Assembly (NCBI GenBank): GCA_021234155.1
Contig: JAJEKV010000063.1
Location: forward strand, 6,383,710-6,447,709
DNA length: 64,000 nt
From: Isoetes taiwanensis
Lineage: Eukaryota > Streptophyta > Lycopodiopsida > Isoetales > Isoetaceae
Reading direction: 5' to 3'
How positions within the stretch are numbered: position 1 is the first letter of the stretch; every line of letters starts with the position of its first letter. The position numbers and the translations under genes are program-made. Of this stretch, positions 49,761 through 60,826 are shown in pieces. The notes beneath the pieces were generated by a model. It ran no database searches, was not told where the DNA came from, and was given only the letters and a program-made list of their open reading frames with translations.

Positions 49761-50519
49761 AGATCATAACCTTCTTCCCCACAATTTGGCGTATCCATAT
49801 GTGCTTCTTTGGTTTCTTCGATATAGTTCCGACAATATTTTTCAAGCTCTTGCAAGCTCTCAAAGCCCCCAAAAAAACCCTTTTTCCATGATTCGGTTTA
49901 AGAAGAGTCTAGATGAAGGAGGTAATTCGGCGTCGCCGCAAACCCACGTCGCTAAATGACCATTCTCTTTCACATCTAGAGATAAGATTACTTCCGAGAA
50001 AGACACGATGAAGCGCATTGATATGGACCCAGATCAATCACCAATAATCAATAAATCCCTTTTGCCGGGATGTTTCAGAATTAACGCTATGTTTGAGAAT
50101 TAGCCATCGACCTAAACCTAGAATCCGCCATTGGGGCGTCGGGACAAGCGGTACCAAGTCATATTAAACACTATAATGCTTGGCGGACAAAAAAGGTAAA
50201 AGTGTGGGATTTTCTTGTGTTCTTGCACAAATTTTAAGGCTTTATCCTGTTCTTCTCTCAAAGAACAATGATTGACAACAAGCCTATTGTCAAGTTACCT
50301 TCAAGGATTGTAAACTTGGAACAACTAGATTTTGACCGCGAGAACAACGTCGGTTTTATAATGAACAATTTATAAGCGGTAGCATATCTCTCGTGATGAT
50401 GCATGCGCAGTAAAACACGCTTAAATGAAGCTGCGGGTTGGTCGTCGAGTCTTTTTTAGGCGGTATCAATCGGGCGGCTATTGAATTTGTAATCCTAAAA
50501 ACCATTAACCTTCAGATAT

Positions 50520-51028
50520 AAAAATATACGTCACATCACGACCACCTCGTCACATATACGTCTTGGCGTGTCATATACGTCACATATACATACCGGCGTG
50601 TCATATCGTCACATATACGTCTTGGCGTGTCATATACGTCACATCGTCATATATATATCTTGGCGTGTCATATCGACACATACGTCACATACGTCACATA
50701 TCGACGTCGCATGCGGCGTCCATAAATAAATAACATCCACCGGCGAGACACACAGTGTTGTCCACCGGTATTCAAGCCCACTGGCGGGACGGATGGGCCG
50801 AAAACCTTTATCGTCGCATGCGGCGCGGGCGTCATAAGCGTCCACTGGGCGCGGACACCCGCCGTCCACCCGGCGCTAAGCGTCCACGGCATGGCGGACC
50901 GCCACGTCCACGGTGTCGACGTCGCACCACCGCGTCGCATGGCGATGCGTGTCTGCGCGATGGCGTCGCGTTGCGTCGCGATGGTGACGTTATTTGCGGC
51001 GTCCGCGTCGCCGGGGCGTCGCAAGCCG
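50520..51028. repeat. Right subterminal repeats of the CACTA element (copy 2)
   Basis: Repeats of TCACATATACGTCTTGGCG and TGTCATATACG are followed by the GGCG/GCGTCC-rich block. They are co-linear with 36,370-36,844. Confidence 0.7.
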
Positions 51029-51057
51029 CGTCGCTAAATGTCCATTCTCTTGTTGTG
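51029..51057 (-). repeat. Right terminal inverted repeat of the CACTA element (copy 2)
   Basis: Over the 29 bp it matches 36,845-36,873, and it is followed by CTA and CTAACAAATTCTTG. It has no partner left end of its own because only the right part of the element was duplicated. Confidence 0.9.
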
Positions 51058-51299
51058 CTACTAACAAATTCTTGAGCAGAGAAAACTGCCTCAGGCTCAG
51101 CGGAGAATATGACCAGATCGGGATGTGAAGCTTCAACTCTAGAGGAAATATAGGAATCGGGGCAAAGATACGCAGGAGGTCATTCCACCCCAAAGAACAA
51201 AGGCTCTCCATCGATGTGCATCACTACACTGCAACTAAGAACCAAACAAAGCCATGAAAAAAAAGACAAAACTGTACATCCGAAAGCCAACAAATATGA

Positions 51300-51479
51300 T
51301 CACCCAACAGCCATGGTGCAATCACCCCTGTGCACGGGGATGAAATCCACACCAGGCTCCAAAACAACCACATCATCACTGTCATGACTATAAGATTCAT
51401 CACAAACATCCTGGAAATTAAAGTCTTGCTCATCCTCAGGGATGCTATCATCCCAATACCTTCTCCTCCTGGGCCATTT
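51300..51479 (-). CDS. Possible acidic C-terminal extension of the Rep gene, other frame
   Basis: After the Rep stop (51,531) a second open stretch begins KWPRRRRYWDDSIPEDEQDF and ends in a stop after TMAVG (51,300-51,302). A basic patch followed by a Glu/Asp-rich tail is a protein-like pattern and is preserved in copy 1. A TAA lies directly upstream in this frame and no clear GT-AG intron joins it to Rep. It may be reached by a frameshift, a sequence error or splicing, or it may be non-coding. Confidence 0.35.
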   Translation of the reverse strand, partial: KWPRRRRYWDDSIPEDEQDFNFQDVCDESYSHDSDDVVVLEPGVDFIPVHRGDCTMAVG

Positions 51480-51530
51480 TTAAGCTCTCTGAGCCTGCCG
51501 CCCACCCAGGTAGCCCAAACAAAATAGTTC

Positions 51531-52319
51531 TCATGTGGGAGGCATGCATTGAGAAGGATTTAGGAGCACCCTCCATGCTGCCCGGACACGGTGCTCGTTA
51601 ATGTGGGCAGTATTGGAAGGTATAATCCAAGAACTGGATAGTGTAAACTTACCAGAACGGATCATTCTGGCCAATGTAAACATGAGGCTAGCAGTCATCT
51701 TACGGTTGCCATGATAGTTAACATAATGGGCAGCACGATTAAGCAAATTCTTATTATCAAGCACAACTAAGTTCTTGGTGTCACCAGCTCCCCATCTCAG
51801 GTATAAATCCTCACCTTTCTCGATGCAATCCTCACTGATATTATGAAGGTGACAGACATAGTGGACCTTTCCAAAATCTTTCATACAATAACCAACCATA
51901 CCTTCAAAACAGTGAAGGCGGGTATTCTTCAAGGCTTTACAGACCAGGATAACACCAGGAGGCTTACTAGCCCAGTTAAATTCCTTCTTAATGGCATCAT
52001 TCATGGCCCTGGGGGTTTTGAAACGCCCTCTAAAGACAGCCTGACAGTGCAAGTGGTCTACAGTAGCACCACTTTCCATAGCTACAGCTCCGGCAACACA
52101 CCTCCTATCACAAAAACCGACAAGGCCATCGTAGAAACTCACAGGGACATCCTGCCCAGACAAACCTAGGGTCACACTCACATCTATCAGGTTCCAATCC
52201 TGATCAGCAAACAAATCCTGGCCTCTCACTCCGGAATTGGAATTCAAACATGGCTCACGTATGTGCGGGGCGGAGGAGCGCCCACTCTGAGCCTTTCTGG
52301 CTGCCCTCTTCATCGACAT
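51531..52319 (-). CDS. Replitron-like HUH endonuclease (Rep), 262 codons
   Basis: HUH endonucleases nick single-stranded DNA through a Tyr that becomes covalently linked to it, using a metal held by two His residues. Residues 87-93 read VDHLHCQ, giving His89-Leu90-His91. Residues 140-148 read GMVGYCMKD, giving Tyr144 and Lys147 (Y-x-x-K). The order His-x-His then Y-x-x-K within ~60 residues fits a single-tyrosine HUH Rep fold. Residues 160-260 include NISEDCIEKGEDLYL, LARMIRSGKF, SSWIIP and RAAWRVLLNP, a layout I associate with Rep proteins of Replitrons, a group of eukaryotic HUH transposons described in 2023. No helicase motif follows, unlike Helitron proteins or viral CRESS Reps. ATG at 52,319 is the first after an in-frame stop. 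It lies in the CACTA's flank, not in the CACTA. The assignment rests on motifs and overall pattern, without a search. Confidence 0.6.
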   Translation of the reverse strand: MSMKRAARKAQSGRSSAPHIREPCLNSNSGVRGQDLFADQDWNLIDVSVTLGLSGQDVPVSFYDGLVGFCDRRCVAGAVAMESGATVDHLHCQAVFRGRFKTPRAMNDAIKKEFNWASKPPGVILVCKALKNTRLHCFEGMVGYCMKDFGKVHYVCHLHNISEDCIEKGEDLYLRWGAGDTKNLVVLDNKNLLNRAAHYVNYHGNRKMTASLMFTLARMIRSGKFTLSSSWIIPSNTAHINEHRVRAAWRVLLNPSQCMPPT

Positions 52320-53374
52320 AGCAGGTAATGTGTAAAATCAATGCAGCAAAAGCAAGAAGCTAGAAGCTTACCTCTGTCTTCTTCAATGCACCTCCGCTCC
52401 CTGCAATTGCCCGCGACCCGGCTTATCCACCCAAACCCGAAAAAGAAACAAACCAGATGAGCGGCCACATCACCAGGAGCTCCGCCATCCCTGCAGAAGC
52501 CCAAGGCGACACCAACACCTGCGCCCAACCAGCGCTCGCGAGCTCCAAAATGCCCGCCCATGATTCTAGGGTTGGGAATCTGTGTTGCCAGCGTCAGCAA
52601 CATACGATTTCCCATACCAATACAACCCTTAACCATTGCCAAATCTTATAGTATAACTATACGCTTTGCAATTTCGGACACATTATCAAGCTTGCATAAA
52701 GGGCCTCTTATTCAACGAATTGTATTTGGTGTATTTCTCGGTAGTCTATCTTTAATACACTTACCTTCCACGTTTCCTAGACTTAAACAAGCTTTCCAGG
52801 AGAATAAAAGCATAGTTTTGGTTTTTTGTGCTTTTCCTTGGTAGTATATAATAGCTCATCTATAAGGTGATTCCATATCTGGAGCAAAACAGAATATGCA
52901 AGTGGATAGCATCAAGTATGGAAGATTATCTCAATTGGCATATACTTCACTTTCAAGTAGATACCTAATGGTAATGCGATACCATCTTACATCTCCTGTG
53001 ATACCATCTTACATCTCCCATGCTCATTGGTGTTTAATAAAACAATTTTCTTCTCCATATGTTAAAACGCCTTGCTTTTGATGATCTTCATTCTGTTATA
53101 TGCAGTGACTCTCTTGTCTTAACTTTGCATTTGGCCCTAATCATGCTCTTATATGTAGTGACTCTCTTGTCTCAACTTTGCATTTGGCCCTAGGGAAAGG
53201 TTCTGAGGCCCATATTATTCAAGTGTTTTGGAAGGCTCCATTTCTCTTACAAGTCAATGGCCTGCTAGGCATTGCGCTGGAATGTCGGCCAAAAGGTGCA
53301 GGGCGTTAGAATGTCGCCCAGTGGGCCATTCCCTCAACGTGAAGTCTAGCTGAGAGACTTTTAGCTGTCGATCT

Positions 53375-53640
53375 TACATTTTAGAAAGGCATTTTAGAAA
53401 GGACACATATTGAATAAAATAAAATTGAATGTCTTGCATTTTAGAAAGTACTTTTAAATAAAATGTCAGAAGTGAAGGAAGGAAGGTAGGAACACAACAC
53501 GTGAATTTGCTGAGCCATTCCCTCAACGTGAAGTCGATCTTGCGTTTTAGAAAGGACACGTACTGAACAAAATAACATTGAATGTCTTGCATTTTAGAAA
53601 GTACATTTAAATAAAATGTCAGAAGTGAAGGCAGGAACAC
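53375..53640. repeat. ~175-bp tandem repeat in the flank (copy 2)
   Basis: Two units share TTGAATGTCTTGCATTTTAG and TTTAAATAAAATGTCAGAAG, then AACACGT. They correspond to 39,225-39,470. The minus-strand open frame across it is internally repetitive for this reason and is not called as a gene. Confidence 0.8.
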
Positions 53641-53839
53641 ATGAACACGTCAATTTGCTCTATATGCTAAGAGATGCTTAATAGTATGAACAATGCATGC
53701 TTACACGCTTCACTTTCACCCTCCTTGCTGTATAGGCTGTACGAGCAAGCAAGCACACAAAAGAATTTTCCTAATGAATTTCAAAATCAAAACCTTGCTT
53801 CATTATGCCTAGGTCACCATCCCTTTTTGGGCGCGTGCA

Positions 53840-54640
53840 CTGCTCTTGTCCCCCAAACAATGTTCGTATAGTGGTAGTTATCTCTTTGTTTTGAAGCTGA
53901 GGCTAGCAAAGCAAAATTGACATAAACATGAGTGTTTTTTAAGACCGACTTAGCCACCTGTATACGCTGCCCTGCCATTGACAATGATGCAACTCTCCAC
54001 CAAACCCGATGCCTCTGGAAACTCTCCACCAAACCCAATGTATCTGGAGACCTGAAACCCAATGTATCTAGAGACCTGAAATAACCTGATCCCATGCTTA
54101 TGTAGTGTAAAAACCTATGCCAAATGGGACACCCAGGAGTCTAGTGACAGTGTTCGGCACGACAAGAGTCCATGGATGTCTGAACGCATGCTACCAGTGC
54201 AACAAACATTCTGATGCTAGAGAGAAGATATCTAGGAGCTTCTTTGGCCTATCCTCCATATTCCAGTCTTTTGCAAGTGTGTCATTAACAGTGCAATGAC
54301 AGAGTTGTGAGAGACCCTCTATAATAAAAAGGAAGGGCACCGGAGGGCATTCCTCTCCCAATTAAAAAAGGTTGGAAGGTTCACCTCGATAAAGAACTGA
54401 TGCATTTGTAGACCCTTAGCAACTTCCACATTGTTTTGCAGAAGGATGGTCCAAAATCCAATTTCTGCATGATACGCAGCATGAGGGTCAAAGAAATACA
54501 ATCATATGCTTTGGGAAATCAAGTTTACATATTGCCCACCTGTCTCCCTCATTCATAGCCTTCAGTTCTTCGGCAGTCATTCCTGAGTCGAGGCATCGGC
54601 CTCGACTTGGACAAATGCACGCCCACATGAGGAGCTGACT
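53840..54640 (-). pseudogene. LINE reverse-transcriptase remnant (copy 2)
   Basis: On the minus strand, 54,319-54,501 carries FFIEVNLPTFFNWER, like the palm region before the conserved 'RQG-PLSP' block. The frame then shifts to FLFIIEGLSQL. About 54,100-54,150 carries LLGVPFGIGF. 53,814-54,095 carries WWRVASLSMAG and IQVAKSVLKNTHVYVNF, matching the thumb of L1-type LINE enzymes. The YADD box is not seen. The piece is 5'-truncated and frameshifted, with no endonuclease domain recognised. Confidence 0.55.
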
Positions 54641-55504
54641 CACATCTACTACAATTTTGAAGTATCACCCATCTGGACCTTACATACATCTACTTAAAGT
54701 ATCACCCATTGGAGCTTATTCACACCTACTACCAATTCCAAAGTCTAACTCACTCATGTTACTCAATATTTATTGGTCAATACCAATGGGACTTGGCTAA
54801 CTAGTTAAAGAAGCACCCAAAGAGGTTCTCGTCGAGACTGAAAGGCAGGAAAAAGGGAAGGGAACCAGACAAAGATGAGAAGAAAGACACGGATGGCATT
54901 GATTGAATACAATACCTAGAAAGATTGTACAAAAAAGGAGCAGCACCAATAATAATTCCAGAAGAAAAACACACGTCTCGTTTCATACAACAGGATGTGA
55001 CAAGAGCCCTATAGAAAGTAGCAAACAATAAAGCAACGGACCTTTATGATCTAATAGTTGAAATGCTAAAATGTGTAGAACTAGTGATAGTTGAAATAGT
55101 CACGAACACCTTAAATAAGATGGTGCATACAAAAATGCCCGAGAAACGGAAATATAACAAGGTGATTTTTTTTTTGAGGGAACGGGTGTATTTTTGTATT
55201 AAATATATAAAAAAGGTACAATGTTTCAAAACAAAAACAGAATTACTATAGGAGAGTCTCAACTTCTTCATTCTGTTCTTGCAGAAACTTATTAGATGCT
55301 CTGGTAGCTGCTAACCTTGAAAGCTCATAGTAGTCCGTCCGCGTCATAACCAGCGTCTAAATGATGATCCAAAGAAGCCATCTGGCTCATGAAATGAAAC
55401 TGATCAAAGAAATAACCTAAATAACAAAAGAAACCCAAAATCTGTTGATGCAATGTCGAGGCCGCCTTGCTTTGCAGTACAAGGTCCCTAGCTCTGCATA
55501 GATA

Positions 55505-55760
55505 AGAGATCTTGAAGAACATAAAGCCCATTCATCTAGGAGCTTATCCCTAGGTAGACTTAAAATAAAAAATGCCATCTACCAGTGCCGCATTGTTGGG
55601 AGTGCCTTGATTACATCAATAAATTCTGGAGAATTTCTCAAAGTCGCAAATCTGATGAGGAGGCTCTAAGAACATATAGCCCATGCTCTGGGAGCTCATC
55701 CCCAGGTAGACTAAACTAAAATACTCCACTACTGCCGCATTAGTGAGAAATTCCCTCATT
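55505..55760. repeat. ~150-bp direct repeat
   Basis: AAGAACATAAAGCCCAT, GGAGCTTATCCC, AGGTAGACT and TGCCGCATT recur in the same order, starting near 55,516 and again near 55,669. From 55,760 to 57,866 I recognise no gene. Open frames there are short and without known domains. Confidence 0.6.
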
Positions 55761-57866
55761 CAAAATTGTACTTCCTGTAATTCCTGTAATTCTCTGACAT
55801 ATGATCTTTCTAATCATCAATTCTAGAGGCTGAATCTTTCTGCTAGCAAGAAAGAGCGGAATGGAGGGGCCATAGATAAATTCTTTCCTTGAAGAACAGA
55901 TTTTAATTTCCCCTGTTGAAAATAGAGTGCAAATAGTCTTCTTTATCTAAACTTGCTGCAGATTTCGTTCTTCGTCTTATAGGCCAGCATCCAAATGGAT
56001 CTACCATTTAGACGTGTCTATGCAATCAAGACATAGTGCAAGCACCAAAGAATGAAACCTCGTTAGAGGATTACTCACGCCATAAAGATCAAGCAATAAA
56101 AGAAAAGAATTTGCAAAATTTCAATGTGATCTTTCCTTCTCCCCTCGCTTCCGGGTAAATAAAGAATCCGCCCAAATTTAGCTCCATAACCATGCTGGCT
56201 CTCGCAATCGACTACAGTTGGCCTGAAGGGTAGGGCGGCCGCCTCTAGCCGGGCCAAGAACAGCCTATATAACGGGCCGCCTCTTTGAACAAGGTGATAT
56301 CACTACACAAAGGAGGGAGTAAAAATGAACCGAGGAACTATAGATGGTCAGCTCAATCTTTGACAAATGGTTCAGAAAGGTTCTAGACAAGAAACTCAAA
56401 TACTGAGCAGAAACTGGAAAACTAAAGCATAGGGATAGGCGCGATTCAAGCCAGACCATTCAACCACAGATCACCTAATCACCTTAAAGATCTTGGTAAA
56501 GCGGGCCAAGGATCAAAATAGTCATGTCATGAAGTTTTTTGCAACTGAAGCAGGATCATAGATTGGAAAATCCAATCAAACTTGTTAAACACTCTAATAG
56601 TCTAAATACAACTATGTGGATGCATTGCATGAGGCCCATTATTCACAGATTGCAACTTGGACAAACAGGAAGGAACACTTCATCAGTAGCATTGCCAAGA
56701 ACTCCATGTTAAAATAAACACATTAACATCCACATTAGTATATGAAACAGGGGCCGAAGCCCATGGAAATAAGGGCATGAGAAAGAATAATTCCGTAGCT
56801 GTTGAATGATAATGGAAACATGAATTTGGACAATATCAATAATAGCAAGAATGGAAGCGGCTACCCTGAACAGGCCAAGGATGGTTTCATGATGTATCAA
56901 AATGGAGAAGGGAAATAGTTATAGAGCTAAGCAATATTCTCGAGGAAAAATTTTGGGATGATAAGTGGACTCGCACAATGATGAGGACTTGGCTATATAA
57001 ACATTCAGGGCCCAAAACAGATTGGCTTTAGAAATAATCAACCCAAATGGCCAAATTGATCTAGAACTATATAAAAACAGTATAAATGCAAGTCAAATAG
57101 GGACGACATCATAAGATTCAGGATCGACAGTCATGACCTAAGGATTGAACATGATAGATGGAGAAAAATAGACAATGCAGATTGTATATACAAAATTTGT
57201 GAAATTGGGGAAGATAGAGGATGAAAGACACATGATCAGCAAATGCCCAACACACCGACATAAGGATTAAACTCCACAAGGTCAACTGAGACCTCCCAAC
57301 CCCAGTGCTGAAAAAAGACAACATGTTAGACTTGGCAAAAGCCATTGGAAAAATGTCAATTTTGCACCGTAGAGTGCACCAAAATAAAGGGTTTATAATT
57401 TGGCCTATATTATGTAGTACAATGACGAGCGAAGCCAGCATGATAGCCCGAAGCAATGTTGCATTGTATGCTGATAGCATCGTTCAATTGGAGGAAGCTC
57501 GCAAATGTTACATAAAGCCCAATGGCTATGTATTCTATTCTATTCTATTCTATACCACCATTGCAAGTTAATCAACTAGTTGAATCTGATACTAAGCTAT
57601 CTACATCATCCACAATACTAGAGGATCTGTTTGCATTGTCAACCTGATCAACCCAAGATAGATGTTGAGTGCGCTTTTGTCTTCTAGGCCCTGAATTGGA
57701 GAAGGCAGAGGTTTAATAGAAGCAGATGATACTAGTGGCAATGGGGAAGGTCAAGCACAGGGATATGGAAGGTGTGTACAATGACAGAGGATGGACAAGG
57801 TTGAGAGACTATTAAGGGCGAGGAAGGAGAGTCCGTTGGCAGCATGACGAAGAGATAGAAGCGACT

Positions 57867-58268
57867 TTAGGATGAATGGGTCGAAGAGTAGGAACTGGAA
57901 GCTTGAAGGAGGAAAACCAGCGAGATAAATCTACCGCGTTTAACAAACAAACTTTGAAGCAGAAGTAAAGTAAGCCACTTGGGATTACAACTGATTAACT
58001 GGAATCTCCTTGCTGATTGGATCTTGGCGCCGCGAGATATAGAGTGTGCATTGTGAACACCGAGAGCGTTTGCAATTAATTTGAGAAAGGAAAGTGCAAC
58101 AATGTCATGTGACAAGTCAAGAATTTGGAACCAACAGGGAACCTTTGCCTTAAGAGGTATATCAATAAAAAGCCCTGGAAAATAGTTCTCAAATAAGACC
58201 ACAGTGCCTCCCAACATGTCAATTGCTTTAGCCACCAACTTATCAACATCTTCTGCATCTTTAAACAT
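57867..58268 (-). pseudogene. DUF4283-like gag/ORF1 remnant of a plant LINE
   Basis: This 133-codon frame has the layout of the DUF4283 domain found in plant LINE ORF1 and related gag-like proteins. FKDAEDVDKLVAKAI is followed by VVLFENYFPG, then VPCWFQILDLSHDIV (the usual 'P-W-I-LP' strand) and LIANALGVH (the usual 'IA--IG' helix). No CCHC zinc knuckle follows in frame. The minus-strand orientation agrees with the LINE RT remnants to the left, so they may be parts of one shattered element. Position relative to the poly(T) at 55,166 makes a separate element equally possible. Confidence 0.4.
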
Positions 58269-58372
58269 TATGAGGAAGAAGCACTTGCCCAGATATTTGA
58301 TAGACTCAAAAGGGTTATATGGTTTCTACCACCCAATGATTCTTCTCATATCGAAGTTTCCACTAGTATGTC

Positions 58373-59944
58373 TGTGACGTCCCCTACTCGCATACGGTGC
58401 CCTCACCGTATACAAACAGGAGTTCTCCCCCCATACCAGCTCCACACTGATATAGGGCCCTCCACACATCACTGCACCCGTAACGAGTCCCAGTGGGAAG
58501 AGTGAAGGTGTCATTCTACCCTGTCTCCCTCAGGGCCAACCTAGCTGCGGAAGCGTAAACATACATGTCAGTATATAACATAAGCACATAACCACCTCCA
58601 AGGGTGGTCCATCACATCTGCATAAACAAGGTGAGCACAATACATATGGGAAGCTTTACCCAGGGCTCAGACTCAGGGGGATGACTGACGGCTTGGGTCT
58701 CCAGAGTTCATTGCAGACAGAATTCATGGCAATGGCTTTGGCTGGCATATGAACATGGCATAGGGTTGTCCACTCCATCCGCCCCTCCTGTGCACACTTT
58801 GCAGAGTAGGCTGAAAAGTGTTGGGACCTGACTGTAGCCCGCCGGATGCATAGCCAAAAGGGCTATTCCTGGGTTTCATCTCCCCAGTTCCGATGGGGCA
58901 GGTAGGGATCACTCCCTCCAGAGGTCTACATGCTGACTCAAGGTGACTAGAGGGCCACTGCCCGTATTCGACTTGAACCCATTGGAAGGTGAACCCCACC
59001 CCACGGGTGTCGAGCCCATGCCTTGCCCGCACTCAGTGGCAAGGCATTAGACCTAGTCACAATGATCCCTGGTAGCACTAACACACCATAGGGATCGTTC
59101 AAGAGTCAGAACACGAACCTCTTTCTAAGCCAGTCTGGCCCCTTCACCCACAACCAGGTGTGGTTCTTGTGCACAGGCCGAATCTACCGTGTGCTAGAGA
59201 GGCTACTCTAGGAGCATCAACTACAAGCCTTAGGGCCTCTACCCCCCTTCCCAATACAAGGAGTTCACAAAGATACATCATCCATATACATCACCGAAGA
59301 ACTAAAGAACTAGATCTAATCTAGATCATAGAGTTAGGTTCTTTAGTTAGTGTCCGAGATCTAAGATCTAGATAGCTACTATGGGCAATTTAATAGTCTA
59401 AACTTACTGGTTCTATGACTAGAAGACGGTTTAAGCTATTAAATTGACCAAATACCTGATCCCTGAGTGGCTCCTCCTGACCTGAGTTCAACCATCCTGC
59501 TGAGCTGATCGAATTCAGGGAAACTGATGGCGCAATTCGCTTGGGCAGCGTCTGGGATGCGGTTTTGGCTCCTGGGGCAGTCAAAACAGGGCTCTAAAAC
59601 CCTAAGGACGAAAAACTAGCAAGTTAGGGTTTTCATACCCTAAATAGACATGGGTTTAGGGCTAGGGTTTCCAATTATCCCTTTTTGGCATGTGGGATAA
59701 TTGGAAAGGGCCCACTTGCCATTAATGGCAAGGTGGCAAAAAGTGCCTACATGGAAAAGTGTGCCCACATTAATGTGCATATGTGCACATTAATAACATG
59801 TGAACATTCCTATCAAGTTGCCCCTAGGGCTACTTACCTGGCTATCCGTCGGCGTACACGTCGGTCGGAGTGGCGGTACGCTGCGATTTAGGCGAGACAA
59901 AGATAATGTTCTAGGACCGTATACGCGTGGCTGGAACGTCCACA
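58373..59944 (-). repeat. 3' LTR of the Ty3/gypsy element (~1.57 kb)
   Basis: On the element's strand it starts TGTGGACGTTCC (plus strand ...GGAACGTCCACA, ending 59,944) and ends GGGGACGTCACA (plus strand TGTGACGTCCCC from 58,373). The TGTG/CACA ends form the usual short inverted repeat. The start directly abuts a purine-rich tract. The 5' LTR is outside the window, so boundaries rest on these signals. The frame at 58,724-59,032 lies within the LTR and is not called. Confidence 0.75.
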
Positions 59945-59958
59945 TTCTCCCCACCTTG
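59945..59958 (-). other. Polypurine tract (plus-strand primer) of the Ty3/gypsy element
   Basis: On the element strand the bases CAAGGTGGGGAGAA immediately precede TGTGGACG of the LTR. A second copy of GGTGGGGAGAC lies about 35 bp upstream, near 59,981-59,995. Confidence 0.7.
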
Positions 59959-60826
59959 AAATGATGTCGTCCGCAAAGATCGTTGGTCTCCCCACCTTGG
60001 GATCTTCCTAATCTGCAATCTGCAATCAACGTGATGCATACAATATAATAGTTATACATTTATCAAGATTACCCTAAGGTAATATTTTTAGAACATTATC
60101 ACGTCATCATACTATGGAATACTTATCAATTCATAACATCATTAAACAAGTTATTCGCTATCTCAGTTATTATGACATTAAGTTAGACAAAATTTCAACA
60201 TTTCCTATCCATAATTATTGTTCGAGGTACTCTTCGTTCCTTGCAACTCATTCCAACAAAATTTGTGTTGCAAGTCTTCGTAGCTCGACCTCCTTGCCCT
60301 CCGGAGCGCTCTATTGGCCTGCAGGTCGACACTACGTTAGTACCATTTAATTATTTAATAAATTTTGGTTATATGGTGACCACCCCACCTATCTACATGG
60401 ATGCATGGCTAATCTCCCGGCGTAGGAAGAGGGTGAATCTTCCATTATGGCCGTGGAGACAAATACCGCGCCTATATATGCCGCTCATGCCTACACCCTA
60501 GTTGCCCAAATGGAGGATAGGTCCTTCCCAGATATGGGGCGTGAAGGCCTGATTCCTCCTATCAAAGCATATATGGGACTAGAGGTGCTTTTCCTATCGC
60601 TGCATTCCTTCATGACCTCCTTTCTCTCTCTAGGTCGCCTACTTCGGGGGACGTAAGTAGACTTTCTAATCTACCTTCCACTCGCCCAACGGAAACGCGG
60701 TCATGCCTACATTGACATTACACCACGCCCTAGAGATCACCGTAGTGGTCCCATCATTGGTAACACGCATGCGACCCATACCTAGCATAGGTTGCATGCG
60801 TAGATTAATCTTAACTATACATAGAA

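Larger units (their letters stand above)
41290..55452. repeat. 14.2-kb tandem segmental duplication, copy 2
   Basis: The junction with copy 1 reads GTTGATGCAG then GTTCTATCAT. The first part is the right breakpoint sequence (compare GTTGATGCAATG at 55,444) and the second is the left breakpoint sequence (compare TTGTTCTATCAT at 27,042). At most one or two bases of microhomology are seen. The copy ends at 55,452. Confidence 0.9.

Noticed and set aside
51531-52319. Geminivirus-type Rep (integrated virus)
   Set aside because: The HLH and Y-x-x-K motifs are shared with many HUH families. There is no P-loop helicase, coat-protein gene or viral intergenic stem-loop nearby, and the C-terminal half fits Replitron-type proteins better.
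51531-52319. Helitron Rep-helicase
   Set aside because: Helitron proteins carry two Tyr in the HUH domain and a large Pif1-like helicase. Neither is seen here.
52310-52642. Minus-strand 110-codon frame upstream of Rep
   Set aside because: It overlaps the Rep start in another frame, has no domain and is Gly/Cys/Phe-rich. It is more likely 5' untranslated sequence.
57118-57480. Minus-strand 120-codon hydrophobic frame
   Set aside because: No recognised family and no conserved neighbour. It could be chance or a decayed LINE segment.
58724-59032. Minus-strand 102-codon frame
   Set aside because: It lies inside the LTR of the Ty3/gypsy element and has no domain.
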